From NCBI GenBank assembly GCA_016789955.1, contig JAEUPB010000030.1, positions 21,392 through 85,391 on the forward strand: a stretch of 64,000 nt of DNA, in the 5' to 3' direction. The position numbers and the translations under genes are program-made. Origin of the DNA: Rubrivivax sp. (GTDB taxonomy: Bacteria > Pseudomonadota > Gammaproteobacteria > Burkholderiales > Burkholderiaceae_C). Below are positions 1-7,897 of the stretch, piece after piece. The notes under the pieces were generated by a model. The model was not told the origin of the DNA. It saw only the letters and a list, made by a program, of their open reading frames with translations, and made no database searches. Each line of letters starts with the position of its first letter. Position 1 is the stretch's first letter.

Positions 1-977
1 TGCAGCTCGACGTTCGCGAGCTGCCCGTCGGCCGCCTTCAGCAGCAGCTCGAACAGGTCGCTCTTCAGGCGCATCAGGATCGGCTGCGTCTCGGGGTCGC
101 CCAGGCGCGCGTTGAACTCCACGGTGCGCGGACGGCCTTGCGCGTCGATCATCAGCCCGGCGTAGAGGAACCCGGTGAAGGGCTGTCCTTCCTGCGCCAT
201 GCCGGCGATGGCGGGCAGGATGATCTCCTGCATCACGCGGGCATGGACATTGGGCGTGACCACCGGCGCCGGCGAGTACGCGCCCATGCCGCCGGTGTTG
301 GGGCCGCGGTCGCCGTCGAAGATGCGCTTGTGGTCCTGGCTGGTGGCCAGCGGCACCACGTGCGTGCCGTCGCTGACGACGATGAAGCTGGCCTCCTCGC
401 CGGCCATGAACTCCTCGATCACCACGCGCGCCTGGCCGGGCATCGTGCCGGCGTCGGCGGGATCGCCGAGCATCATGTCGATGGCCGTGTGCGCTTCTTC
501 CACCGTCGTGGCCACCACCACGCCCTTGCCCGCGGCCAGGCCGTCGGCCTTGATGACGATCGGGGCGCCCTGGCTGGTGACGTACTCGCGCGCCTTGGCC
601 GCATCCGTGAACTCGGCGTACCGCGCGGTGGGGATGCCGTGCCGCTGCATGAACTGCTTGGCGTAGGCCTTGGAGCTTTCCAACTGGGCGGCGGCCTTGG
701 TGGGCCCGAAGATGCGCAGCCCGCGCGAGCGGAACAGGTCGACGATGCCGGCTGCCAGCGGCGCCTCGGGGCCGACCACCGTCAGCGCGATCTTCTCGAC
801 CGCGGCGAAGTCGGCCAGCGCGTCGTGATCGGTGATGGCGACGTTGACGAGCAACGAGTCCGACGCCGTGCCGCCATTGCCCGGCGCCACGTAGACCTTC
901 TGCACCCGCGCGCTCTGCGACAGCTTCCAGGCCAGCGCGTGCTCGCGCCCGCCGCCGCCGACCACGAGGACCTTCAT
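1..977 (-). CDS. purD: Phosphoribosylamine-glycine ligase (GARS), 3' end outside window
   Basis: ATP-grasp enzyme that joins glycine to 5-phosphoribosylamine in the second step of de novo purine synthesis; cytoplasmic. The N-terminus begins [19 protein letters not shown], the typical GARS opening. The sequence continues with [16 protein letters not shown], the ATP-grasp stretch [19 protein letters not shown], then [14 protein letters not shown] and [12 protein letters not shown], so the order of family blocks is intact. About 325 codons are present; the family is usually 420-430 residues, so roughly a quarter of the C-terminus lies beyond base 1. The ATG overlaps the stop codon of the upstream yebC (ATGA), which indicates co-transcription and translational coupling. 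The identification is essentially certain. Confidence 0.97.
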   Translation of the reverse strand, partial: MKVLVVGGGGREHALAWKLSQSARVQKVYVAPGNGGTASDSLLVNVAITDHDALADFAAVEKIALTVVGPEAPLAAGIVDLFRSRGLRIFGPTKAAAQLESSKAYAKQFMQRHGIPTARYAEFTDAAKAREYVTSQGAPIVIKADGLAAGKGVVVATTVEEAHTAIDMMLGDPADAGTMPGQARVVIEEFMAGEEASFIVVSDGTHVVPLATSQDHKRIFDGDRGPNTGGMGAYSPAPVVTPNVHARVMQEIILPAIAGMAQEGQPFTGFLYAGLMIDAQGRPRTVEFNARLGDPETQPILMRLKSDLFELLLKAADGQLANVEL

Positions 978-1705
978 GTGTCCGCCGAGATCAGGGCGTT
1001 GTGGAACACGTCCTGCACGTCGTCGAGGTCCTCGATGACGTCGATCAGCTTCTGCATGCGCGCGGCGTCGTCGCCGGTCAGCTCGATCGGGTTCTCGGCG
1101 CGCATCGTCACCTCGGCGATCTCGGGCTTCAGGCCTTTCGACTCCAGCGCGGCCTTCACGGCCTCGAAGTCGGCCGGCGGGCTCAGCACCTCGATGGAGC
1201 CGTCGTCGCCGGTGATCACGTCGTCGGCGCCGGCTTCCAGCGCCACTTCCATGATCTGGTCCTCGCTGGCGCCGGGCGCGAACACGAACTGCCCGCAGTG
1301 CTTGAACTGGAACGCCACCGAACCGTCGGTACCGAGGTTGCCGCCGTACTTCGAGAACGCGTGCCGCACCTCGGCCACGGTGCGCACGCGGTTGTCGGTC
1401 ATGCAGTCGACGATGATCGCCGCGCCGCCGATGCCGTAGCCTTCGTAGCGGATCTCCTCGTAGCTCACGCCCTCGAGGTTGCCGGTGGCCTTGTCGATGT
1501 TGCGCTTGACGGTGTCGGCCGGCAGATTCACGGCCTTGGCCTTGTCGATGGCCAGCCGCAGCCGCGGGTTGGCCGTCGGGTCACCCCCGCCCTGGCGCGC
1601 CGCGACCATGATCTCGCGGATCACACGCGTCCACGCCTTGCCGCGCTTCTCGTCCTGGCGGCCCTTGCGGTGCTGGATGTTGGCCCATTTGGAATGTCCG
1701 GCCAT
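974..1705 (-). CDS. yebC: YebC/PmpR family transcriptional/translation regulator
   Basis: Full-length member (243 residues) of the YebC family. Members have been described as DNA-binding regulators (PmpR-like) and, more recently, as translation factors that help ribosomes through proline-rich stretches. The diagnostic start [18 protein letters not shown] is present, followed by [24 protein letters not shown] and the middle block [19 protein letters not shown]. An AGGAG motif lies about 11 bases before the ATG, and a TAGAAT -10 candidate lies 34-39 bases upstream. The stop overlaps the purD start by four bases, and the yebC-purD order is common in Burkholderiales. Which function applies here cannot be read from the sequence. 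Confidence 0.96.
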   Translation of the reverse strand: MAGHSKWANIQHRKGRQDEKRGKAWTRVIREIMVAARQGGGDPTANPRLRLAIDKAKAVNLPADTVKRNIDKATGNLEGVSYEEIRYEGYGIGGAAIIVDCMTDNRVRTVAEVRHAFSKYGGNLGTDGSVAFQFKHCGQFVFAPGASEDQIMEVALEAGADDVITGDDGSIEVLSPPADFEAVKAALESKGLKPEIAEVTMRAENPIELTGDDAARMQKLIDVIEDLDDVQDVFHNALISADT

Positions 1706-1738
1706 CGGGGTTGGAACTCCTGCGTCGTTGGAGACGGG

Positions 1739-1744
1739 ATTCTA
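1739..1744 (-). promoter_or_regulatory. Candidate -10 box for yebC-purD
   Basis: On the minus strand the sequence reads CCTAGAATCCC, with TAGAAT as a good sigma-70 -10 hexamer 34 bases before the yebC start. No convincing TTGACA-like -35 is seen 16-18 bases upstream, where the sequence is G-rich. The same CTAGAATYC context precedes glnS (54452) and the ACP gene (25822), which supports it as a real promoter type in this genome. Confidence 0.5.
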
Positions 1745-1765
1745 GGAGCCCCCCGAAGGTCGGCC

Positions 1766-1787
1766 CCGGGGGGCGGGCACCCCCCGG
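1766..1787. terminator. GC-rich hairpin between hsp20 operon and yebC
   Basis: Perfect 8-bp inverted repeat CCGGGGGG / CCCCCCGG with a 6-base loop, in the gap between the end of the hsp20 operon (1807) and the yebC start (1705). It lies 20-41 bases past the last hsp20 stop on the minus strand. There is no U-tract, so it is either an atypical terminator for the heat-shock operon or simply a GC-rich palindrome. Confidence 0.4.
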
Positions 1788-1806
1788 AGGACCTGCGCCG
1801 CGGCCT

Positions 1807-2328
1807 TCAGGCCACGCGCACGTTCACCGTCTGCGGCCGCGCCGGCTCGGCCTTGGGCAGCTCGATGCGCAGCACGCCGCGCTGGTAGTCGGCGCGCGCC
1901 TCGTCGCTTTTCACCGCCACCGGCAGCGCGACGCGTCGCTCGAAGCTGCCATAGGCGCATTGCAGCAGCCGCCAGCGGCCCTCGGAGGTCTCGCGCTCGA
2001 AGCGCTTCTCGCCGCGCACCACCAGCGTCTGGCCGAGCACCTGCACGTCGAAGTCCTCCTTCGACAGGCCCGGTGCCTCCAGCCGCACCACGACGCGCCG
2101 CTCGTCCTCGAAGAGGTCGCCGCCCAGCATCGCCCAGCCGGCCAGCGGCCGGTAGCGGCCGTCGTCGATCTCCTCGCGCGCCGGCAGCGCCGTGCGCTCT
2201 GTGGGCAGGTAGCGGGTCAGCGCTGTGGAAGCCGTCTGCCGCAGCCGGTCCCAGCCTTCGCTGACCTGGTCGGCCATGGATTCCAGCAACGTGCCGACGC
2301 TCTGCTTCAGTTCGTCGATCGTCTTCAT
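1807..2328 (-). CDS. Small heat shock protein, Hsp20/alpha-crystallin family (third in operon)
   Basis: ATP-independent holdase chaperone of 173 residues. A long N-terminal arm (about residues 1-65, helical, with MADQVSEGWDRLRQ) precedes an alpha-crystallin domain starting near FEDERRVVVRLEAPGLSKEDFDVQV. The conserved beta-9 signature GVLRIELPK sits close to the C-terminus. The C-terminal tail lacks a clear I-x-I/V motif and ends VNVRVA. A GAGGAG ribosome site lies 8 bases before the ATG. It is the last of three hsp20 genes separated by only 17-18 bases, so they form one operon. The three are clearly divergent from one another, which suggests hetero-oligomers or different clients rather than recent duplication. 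Confidence 0.92.
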   Translation of the reverse strand: MKTIDELKQSVGTLLESMADQVSEGWDRLRQTASTALTRYLPTERTALPAREEIDDGRYRPLAGWAMLGGDLFEDERRVVVRLEAPGLSKEDFDVQVLGQTLVVRGEKRFERETSEGRWRLLQCAYGSFERRVALPVAVKSDEARADYQRGVLRIELPKAEPARPQTVNVRVA

Positions 2329-2346
2329 GGCAAGCTCCTCTCGAAA

Positions 2347-2739
2347 TCAGGCCGCCCGCACCTCGATCTTGCGCGGGTGCAGGTGGCCGGCCTTGGGGAT
2401 GCGCACGCGCAGCACGCCCTGGCTGAGCTCGGCGTCGATCTTCTCGCCGTCGAGCTCCTTGCTGAGCGTGAACGCGCGCCGGTAGTGCGACGAGCGCACC
2501 TCGGCGTGCTGCGACTCGAGGCCCTGCGGCAGCGCCAGCGCCACCTCGCCTTCGATGCTGAGCTGGTCGCCTTCGACGCGCACGGAGAGCTTGTCGCGCG
2601 GCACGCCGGGCAGGTCGGCGTAGAGCGTGATGCCGGTGCCGTCCTCGATCACGTCGACCGGCGGCAGCAGCGCGTCCTCGCGGCGCGGGGCGTCGGTACG
2701 GGCGGTGGTGCCGGATGGGGTCTGGGTCACTGCATTCAT
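2347..2739 (-). CDS. Small heat shock protein, Hsp20/alpha-crystallin family (second in operon)
   Basis: Hsp20 holdase of 130 residues with a short, poorly conserved N-terminus (MNAVTQTPSGTTARTDAPR). The alpha-crystallin domain begins PPVDVIEDGTGITLYADLPG, a form typical of the HSP20 subgroup that follows a class A protein in proteobacterial operons. The motifs DKLSVRVEGDQLSIEGE, HYRRAFTLSKELD and SQGVLRVRIPKAG are all present. The ribosome site GGAGGA is strong. It overlaps neither neighbour but is only 17 bases from the upstream hsp20. It lacks the long N-terminal arm of the third gene, so its oligomer properties are likely different. Confidence 0.93.
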   Translation of the reverse strand: MNAVTQTPSGTTARTDAPRREDALLPPVDVIEDGTGITLYADLPGVPRDKLSVRVEGDQLSIEGEVALALPQGLESQHAEVRSSHYRRAFTLSKELDGEKIDAELSQGVLRVRIPKAGHLHPRKIEVRAA

Positions 2740-2756
2740 GGTCGTCCTCCGGGGGA

Positions 2757-3200
2757 TCAGTTGACGGTGATGCGGCGCGGCTTGGCGGCCTCGCGGCGAC
2801 CGATGGTCACGCGCAGCACGCCGTCGCGGTACTCGGCCTTCACGGCGGCCGGGTCGGCGTCCTCGGGCAGGCTCACCACGCGGCGGAAGCGGCCGGCGAA
2901 GCGCTCGTCCAGGTGCACGGTGCTCTTGGGGTCGCGGCTGCCGTTGCCGATGGCGGACTTGCGCTCGCCGTCGATGGTGAGCACGCCGCGGTCGAGGTTC
3001 ACCTCGATGGCGGCCGGGTCCAGCCCGGGCACGAAGGCGTACACCTCCACGGCCTCGGGCGTCACGCCGACGTTCAGCGCCGGGTAGCCGCCGCGGCCGA
3101 TGCCGCGGATCTGGGGCGAGTAGTCGAAGAGCGTGTTCATCTCGCGCTGCAGGCGGTCGAGTTCGCTGAACACGTCACGTGCGAACAGGCTTCGGTACAT
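2757..3200 (-). CDS. Small heat shock protein, Hsp20/alpha-crystallin family (first in operon)
   Basis: Hsp20 holdase of 147 residues that keeps unfolding proteins soluble until DnaK/ClpB can refold them. The N-terminus MYRSLFARDVFSELDRLQRE is the typical F-x-E-x-x-R-L-x-R-E start of class A bacterial Hsp20 proteins. The core has EVYAFVPGLDPAAIEVNLD and RFAGRFRRVVSLPEDAD, and the beta-9 signature DGVLRVTIGRRE. An AGGAG ribosome site lies 10 bases upstream. It is the promoter-proximal gene of the three-gene operon, and a sigma-32-like promoter lies 56-82 bases before its start. Confidence 0.95.
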   Translation of the reverse strand: MYRSLFARDVFSELDRLQREMNTLFDYSPQIRGIGRGGYPALNVGVTPEAVEVYAFVPGLDPAAIEVNLDRGVLTIDGERKSAIGNGSRDPKSTVHLDERFAGRFRRVVSLPEDADPAAVKAEYRDGVLRVTIGRREAAKPRRITVN

Positions 3201-3255
3201 GGTGTCAGGCTCCTGTTGGGTGGAACGGTGCGCGGCTCGCCGCGCTGATCAGGAG

Positions 3256-3282
3256 CTATGGGCGGGGCCGCGTCCCTTCAAG
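3256..3282 (-). promoter_or_regulatory. Sigma-32 (RpoH)-like heat-shock promoter for the hsp20 operon
   Basis: On the minus strand CTTGAAG (3282-3276) is followed after 12 bases by GCCCATAG (3263-3256). This matches the known RpoH pattern CTTGAAA - 11 to 16 bases - CCCCATNT at 6/7 and about 6/8 positions. The predicted start would leave an untranslated leader of roughly 45-50 bases before the first hsp20 ATG at 3200. The site lies in the only intergenic gap of the operon, which fits its role. Confidence 0.7.
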
Positions 3283-3318
3283 GGGGCGGGGCCGCCCGCC
3301 GTCACGCCGCCGAAGCGC

Positions 3319-4107
3319 TCACTTCTTCTGCTCGAACGGCAGGAACGTCGGCAACCCGACCTCGATCTGCCACTCGACCTCCTGCTCGAAGGACTCGCGG
3401 TCCTCGACCTCGCGGTTCACCTCGCCGTTGACCTTCACCACCTTGAAGTCGAATCCGGCGCCCCCCTTGATGCCGGTCTTGGACTTCACCTCGTCCAGCG
3501 ACTTGGCGCGCGTCTTGATGACCTTGTGGTGACGCACGGCGTCGAACTTCAGCAGCTTCGTGCCGGGCTTGAACTCGTAGCGGGCGGACCCGCGGATCTC
3601 GTCCGTGCCCGACTTCACCGACAGGCTGACCAGCCCCTCCGGGCGCAGCCGGATCTCGTCGACCTTGATGCCGGCTGTGCTCACGTCGACCCGCTCGTTG
3701 ATGGTGGGCATGCCGGCCGACTCGAAGCTCACGAAGGCCGTCGTCCGGTCGATCGGCTCGCCGTTCCAGTCGGCGACGCGGATCAACACGCCGACCTCCT
3801 GCGCGCCGACCTTGCGCAACGCCTCGGCGTCCTTCATCAGTTCGCGCCGGCGCACCGGGATGTAGTCGATCAGGGCGCCCACCATCGCGACCGCCTTCGG
3901 CCCGGCCTGCACGACGGCCTTGGACTTCTTGAAGTCGGTGGCCAGCTTCAGGATCACCGGCAGCATCGCGAGCCGCTTCTCGGGCTCGTCGGTGTTGATC
4001 ATCCACAGGTCCTTGAGCGCCTTCATCAGCGCCTTGTCGGGAACCACGCGGACGGCGTGGCAGTCTTCGCCGAAGTGATCCGGCGCGAGCGGGTAACGCT
4101 GGGGCAT
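3319..4107 (-). CDS. Hypothetical protein, unrecognised family
   Basis: 262 residues; I do not recognise the family. There is no signal peptide or membrane segment, and the protein is charged and rich in Lys and Val. The N-terminal half (about 1-110) looks helical (ALMKALKDLWMINTDEPEKRL, RRRELMKDAEALRKVG). The C-terminal half is beta-rich with alternating V/K patterns (EIRGSARYEFKPGTKLLKFD, GGAGFDFKVVKVNGEV). A GGGAG ribosome site lies before the ATG and codon bias is typical, so it is very probably a real gene. It lies downstream of the alpha/beta-hydrolase/LuxR gene on the same strand with a 118-base gap, and upstream of the heat-shock promoter. No function is assigned. Confidence 0.8.
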   Translation of the reverse strand: MPQRYPLAPDHFGEDCHAVRVVPDKALMKALKDLWMINTDEPEKRLAMLPVILKLATDFKKSKAVVQAGPKAVAMVGALIDYIPVRRRELMKDAEALRKVGAQEVGVLIRVADWNGEPIDRTTAFVSFESAGMPTINERVDVSTAGIKVDEIRLRPEGLVSLSVKSGTDEIRGSARYEFKPGTKLLKFDAVRHHKVIKTRAKSLDEVKSKTGIKGGAGFDFKVVKVNGEVNREVEDRESFEQEVEWQIEVGLPTFLPFEQKK

Positions 4108-4225
4108 GCGAGTCTCCCGGAAGTTGCAGTGACGCGCGGATCGACGTGATCCGCTGCACCGGTTCCATCGGAATCGCCACCCGGCACCCGACAGCGGCTC
4201 CGCCGCGGGCGACCGCCGTTCCCAG

Positions 4226-5323
4226 CTACCCGCCGCGGCCGAGTCCGTTGTCGCGCGCCAGCACGATCGCCTGCGAGCGGTTGCCCACGCCGAGCCGGTC
4301 GAACAGCTGCGTGACGTGGTTGCGCACGGTCTTCTCCGACAGGCCGAGCACCGCGGCGATCTGGCTGTTGTCGCGGCCCTGTGCCATCAGGTCGAGCAGG
4401 CCCAGCAGCCGCGGCGACAGCCCCGACACGCGCGGATCCGCGCCGCTGGCCTTGGTGCGCGGCAGGAAGGCCTCGATCGCCTCCAGCGCGCGCGCCCAGC
4501 CCGGTTCGTGTTCCAGCAGCAGGTGGTTGCCGCTGTCGATCGGCACGAACTGCGCGCCCGAAATGGCGCTGGCCATCAGCCGCCCCTCGGCGAAGGGCAC
4601 GCGCACGTCGCGCGTGCTGTGCAGCACGAGCGTGGGGCAGCTCACCTGCGGCAGCAGCGCGGTCACGTCGATGGTGTTGAACGCGCGCATGAAGTTCGCC
4701 GCGTTGGCGGGCGACGTGGAGATGCGCTCCAGTTCGTTGAACCAGTCGTGCTGCTCGGGCGTGCCGCCGGGGATGAACTGCGTGGTGAAGAACTGGCGGA
4801 ACGACGGGTCGCTCTTGCCCCAGCCGATCTCGGCCAGCCGGCACATCACCTCGGCCTCCTCGGCCTGCTGCGGTGATGTGCTGCGCACCAGGCGCCCGCG
4901 CGCATAGCCGCCCTGCAGCACGAGATGGGTGACGCGCTCGGGGTGCTTCACCGCGTAGGCCACCGCGATCGACGCACCCTGCGAGATGCCCAGCAGCACG
5001 AAGCGCTCGGCGCCGACGGCGTCGACCACCGTCTCGAGGTCGCGCACCCAGCTGTCGAAGCTCAGCTCGGGCACCTGCCAGTCCGACAGGCCGCAGCCGC
5101 GCTCGTCGTAGCGCACCACGCGGTAGCGCTCCGACAGCGCCTGCAGCTGGTGGCGCCAGACCGGCGAGTCCCAGTCGTGCTCCAGGTGCGACAGCCACGT
5201 GGCGGCCTTCACCAGCACCGGGCCGTGGCCGCTGGCGGCCCAGGCCAGCCGCGCGCCGTCGTGGCTGCGCGTGAAGCGGATCTGCTGGGTGTGGGTGGCC
5301 ATGGCGCGGTCGGTCGCGTTCAT
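4226..5323 (-). CDS. Alpha/beta-hydrolase domain fused to LuxR-type HTH regulator (copy 1)
   Basis: 365-residue fusion. Residues about 15-290 form an alpha/beta-hydrolase fold with an oxyanion-side stretch RYDERGCGLSDW (about 71-82), nucleophile elbow GISQG (Ser114), and acid and base candidates Asp239 (HSTRDVRVP) and His267 (DSGNHLLLE), so the triad looks intact. Residues about 303-360 form a GerE/LuxR helix-turn-helix (LLDLMAQGRDNSQIAAVLGLSEKTVRNH). The same kind of hydrolase domain is known fused to adenylate cyclases and winged-helix regulators. It may act as a ligand-sensing or ligand-cleaving module; that is inference. A paralogue lies at 13989. The start could be Met8 (MATHTQQ, 5302); neither start has a strong ribosome site. 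Confidence 0.88.
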   Translation of the reverse strand: MNATDRAMATHTQQIRFTRSHDGARLAWAASGHGPVLVKAATWLSHLEHDWDSPVWRHQLQALSERYRVVRYDERGCGLSDWQVPELSFDSWVRDLETVVDAVGAERFVLLGISQGASIAVAYAVKHPERVTHLVLQGGYARGRLVRSTSPQQAEEAEVMCRLAEIGWGKSDPSFRQFFTTQFIPGGTPEQHDWFNELERISTSPANAANFMRAFNTIDVTALLPQVSCPTLVLHSTRDVRVPFAEGRLMASAISGAQFVPIDSGNHLLLEHEPGWARALEAIEAFLPRTKASGADPRVSGLSPRLLGLLDLMAQGRDNSQIAAVLGLSEKTVRNHVTQLFDRLGVGNRSQAIVLARDNGLGRGG

Positions 5324-5330
5324 TCTGGCA

Positions 5331-5351
5331 TCGCGCCGGAGCCCGGCGCGA
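5331..5351 (-). terminator. Perfect 9-bp hairpin after the LysR gene
   Basis: TCGCGCCGG and CCGGCGCGA form a perfect inverted repeat with a 3-base loop, beginning immediately after the LysR stop codon and ending 7 bases before the start of the hydrolase/LuxR gene on the same strand. It could terminate or attenuate read-through from the LysR gene into that gene. No T-run follows. Confidence 0.45.
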
Positions 5352-6251
5352 TCAGCCAGTGGCGGGCCGGCCCCATTCGCCGACGGGCCGGCTCGCGTAG
5401 GCGGCCAGCGCCTCGAGCACCCGGCGCGTGCGCGCCGGCAGGCGTGGCGTCGGCGGTGCCAGCGCCCACAGGTCCACGCCCGGGCTGGGCGCGTGCGGCA
5501 GCAGCGTGACCAGTTCGCCGCGTTCGATCTCGCGCAGGCCGGTCAGCGGCGGCAACAGCGCTACGCCGGCGCCGTGCAGGGCCAGCGCCAGCAACGCGTC
5601 GAACCCGTTGGCCCGCACGCGGCGGCCCGCCTGCACGCCGGCAGGCCAGCAGCTGCCCGGCGACATCACGCTGTGCTCGAGCAGCCGGTGCGCCGCGAGG
5701 TCGGCGATGTCGCGCGGCGTGCCGTGCTGCGCGAGGTAGGCGGGGCTCGCGACGAGGTGGCCGTGCAGCGTGGCCAGCCGACGGGCGACGCAGGTCGAGT
5801 CGCTCAGCGCGCCGGCGCGCACCGCGAGGTCGATGCCCTCGCGCACCAGGTCGCGGCGCCCGTCGTCGAGCACGAGGTCGAACTGCAGGCCCGGGTGGCG
5901 CCGCAGCAGCTCGGCCACCACCGGCGCGACGAGCGGCGCGCCCAGCGAATAGGGCGCCGTCAGCCGCACCGGGCCCGCGGACGGCGCGTCGCCGTCGCGC
6001 GCATCGTCGCAGGCATCGTCGAGCGCACGCAGCAGCACGCAGCAGCGCTCGTGGAACCGTGCACCGGCGGCGGTCAGGTGCATGCCACGGGTCGTGCGGT
6101 GCAGCAGCCGCGTGCCCAGCAGGCGTTCGAGGCCCGCGATGCGCCGGCTGACCATCGACGGCGACAGGGCCAGCCGGACCGCCGCGGCGGCGAACGAGCG
6201 GCCTTCGGCCACGGCGGTGAAGGTGCGCAGGTCGTCGAGATCAGGAGTCAT
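5352..6251 (-). CDS. LysR family transcriptional regulator
   Basis: 299-residue LTTR. The N-terminal winged helix reads DLDDLRTFTAVAEGRSFAAA...SPSMVSRRIAGLERLLGTRLLHRTTR, the canonical LysR helix-turn-helix and wing. The C-terminal part (about 90-295) is the periplasmic-binding-protein-like effector domain. The open frame extends further upstream, but the start at 6251 (MTPDLDDL) is chosen because it puts the HTH at the normal position. It is transcribed divergently from the ECF sigma gene at 6437, across a 185-base GC-rich gap, so LTTR-style control of that region is possible. The effector is unknown; the CrgA-like subgroup is likely from the HTH sequence. Confidence 0.93.
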   Translation of the reverse strand: MTPDLDDLRTFTAVAEGRSFAAAAVRLALSPSMVSRRIAGLERLLGTRLLHRTTRGMHLTAAGARFHERCCVLLRALDDACDDARDGDAPSAGPVRLTAPYSLGAPLVAPVVAELLRRHPGLQFDLVLDDGRRDLVREGIDLAVRAGALSDSTCVARRLATLHGHLVASPAYLAQHGTPRDIADLAAHRLLEHSVMSPGSCWPAGVQAGRRVRANGFDALLALALHGAGVALLPPLTGLREIERGELVTLLPHAPSPGVDLWALAPPTPRLPARTRRVLEALAAYASRPVGEWGRPATG

Positions 6252-6436
6252 GGGGTCACCTACGGCAGCCCGTGGGTTCCGAGCGCAGCCCGCGACTGCG
6301 GCCGGGGACGGCGGTCCCGGGCCCGGGCCTCCGGTCGGGCGGCAGCGGGACCCGGGCCGGGACAAGTGCCCGCTGACGGCATCGATGCGGCCGCGGACAG
6401 TGGCGCCATCCCCGAACACCGCCGCACGACCCCGAC

Positions 6437-7054
6437 ATGCACCCGACGCCCTGCCCCTTGCGACTGGCCACCGACAACACCCGGGACGAAGCCACGCTGC
6501 GCCTGGAACGCTGGTTGCGCGATGTCGCCCGCGGCGAGGAACGCGCGTTGCGCGCGGTGATCGCCGCCACCCGCGACCGGCTGATGAGCGAGGCGGTGCG
6601 GCTGCTCAAGTCGGCGGAGTGCGCCGAGGAGGTGCTGCAGGACACCTGGCTGCGCGTCTGGAACGCCGCCGGCGGCTTCGACCCGCGCGTGTCGCGGCCG
6701 ATGACGTGGCTGCTGCGCATCGTGCAGAACCGCGCCATCGACGTGCTGCGCTCGCAGCGGCGCCAGCGCGAGGCCCGCGTCGACTTCGACGACGCCCTCG
6801 CCGCATGTATGCCCGATGCATCGCCCGGCCCCGAGGCGCAGCTGTGCGAGGCCCTGCGCCGGCGCGAACTGCAGCGCTCGCTGGCCGCGCTCAGCCGTGA
6901 GCAGCGGCAGGCGATGCAGCTGATGCTGCTGCGCGGCTACTCGCATCCGGAGATCGCGGCCTGCTGCCGGGTGCCGGAGAGCACCGCCCGCACCTGGGTG
7001 CGTCGCGGGCTGATGAGGCTGCAGGCCGATGTCGGGCTGCGGCTGGCGGCATGA
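6437..7054 (+). CDS. ECF-type RNA polymerase sigma factor
   Basis: 205-residue group 4 sigma-70 factor that would direct RNA polymerase to a small stress or cell-envelope regulon. Region 2 lies at about 33-108, with LLKSAECAEEVLQDTWLRVWN and the -10 recognition part WLLRIVQNRAIDVLRS. Region 4 lies at about 145-200, with LSREQRQAMQLMLLRGYSHPEIAACCRVPESTARTWVRRGLMRL. It is followed directly by a multi-membrane-span protein (7083), the normal position of an anti-sigma factor, although that partner is not a recognised anti-sigma family. It is divergent from a LysR regulator. Confidence 0.92.
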   Translation: MHPTPCPLRLATDNTRDEATLRLERWLRDVARGEERALRAVIAATRDRLMSEAVRLLKSAECAEEVLQDTWLRVWNAAGGFDPRVSRPMTWLLRIVQNRAIDVLRSQRRQREARVDFDDALAACMPDASPGPEAQLCEALRRRELQRSLAALSREQRQAMQLMLLRGYSHPEIAACCRVPESTARTWVRRGLMRLQADVGLRLAA

Positions 7055-7082
7055 CCCCGACGCCCGCGGCGCGCGAGGCTGC

Positions 7083-7868
7083 GTGAACGCCCCCGGGACG
7101 GCGCGGCTGCCCCGCGCGCTGCCGCGCGGCCGGCGCGCCCTGCTGGGCGTGCTGGCACTGGTCGTCTCCCTGCTGGGCCTGGCGGCCTGGGTGGCGCCGG
7201 GCCGGCTGACGCCTGCGTGGACGCTCGGGCCGCTGCACGGCCACTGCGTCGGCGTGATGCAGCTCGCACTGGCGGGGGCGTTGTGGCGCGCGTGGCGGCG
7301 CGCGGACGACGAGGCGCTCGTCGTCGCTCCGCTGCACGCGCTCGGCATCGCCGCGGGAGTGCAGGCACTGGCCACGCTCGGCGGTGCGCCCGGGCCCGCC
7401 GCGTGGGGGTGGGGCCTGGGTGCCGGGGTGGTCGCGACCCTGGCGCTGGCGGCTAGCCGCAGCGCGCGCGACGTGATGGCGCCAGCCGAACGGCCGGACC
7501 GCGCGTTCGTCGCGGTGTCGGTCGTGTCGGCGGTGGCGGCGCTGGCGGTGCTGCTCATGCCGGCAATGGCGGCGGCCGCCTGGCCGTGGCGCACGACCGC
7601 CGCGCAGGCGGCCGCGTACGCCGGGCCGTTCGCCGCCGTCTCGATGCTGGCCCAGGCAGTGGCGCGCGAGCGTCGGCGCTACGTGCGCCGGGCGCTGCTG
7701 CCGACGCTGCTGGCCCTGGCGATCGGCGTGCTGGCCACCTCGGTGTGGCACGCCGGAGCCTTCGCCGGCGCGGCGTACCGGCCCGCCCCGTGGATCTGGT
7801 TCAGCGCTTTCGCGGCGCTGGCGGCGATGACCGCGGCGCGCCTGGTGACGCTGCGCGACCGGCACTAG
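7083..7868 (+). CDS. Multi-spanning membrane protein, possible sigma-factor partner
   Basis: About 261 residues from a GTG start (VNAPGTARLPRALPRG). The frame is open upstream to 7029, where it would overlap the sigma gene. Roughly six or more hydrophobic helices are visible, for example LLGVLALVVSLLGLAAWVAP and AFVAVSVVSAVAALAVLL. There is no recognised domain. The position 28 bases after the ECF sigma gene on the same strand suggests a six-helix membrane anti-sigma factor (NrsF/DUF1109-like by topology only). I could not see that family's motifs, so the function is left open. It converges with the next gene. Confidence 0.65.
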   Translation: MNAPGTARLPRALPRGRRALLGVLALVVSLLGLAAWVAPGRLTPAWTLGPLHGHCVGVMQLALAGALWRAWRRADDEALVVAPLHALGIAAGVQALATLGGAPGPAAWGWGLGAGVVATLALAASRSARDVMAPAERPDRAFVAVSVVSAVAALAVLLMPAMAAAAWPWRTTAAQAAAYAGPFAAVSMLAQAVARERRRYVRRALLPTLLALAIGVLATSVWHAGAFAGAAYRPAPWIWFSAFAALAAMTAARLVTLRDRH

Positions 7869-7897
7869 CCGCTGCGCGCGTTCTGCCGCGCGGACGC

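Noticed and set aside
7029-7082. Upstream start of the membrane protein overlapping the sigma-factor gene
   Set aside because: The added residues (MSGCGWRHDPDARGARG) have no signal character and lie within the sigma coding end; GTG at 7083 is preferred, although this is not certain.
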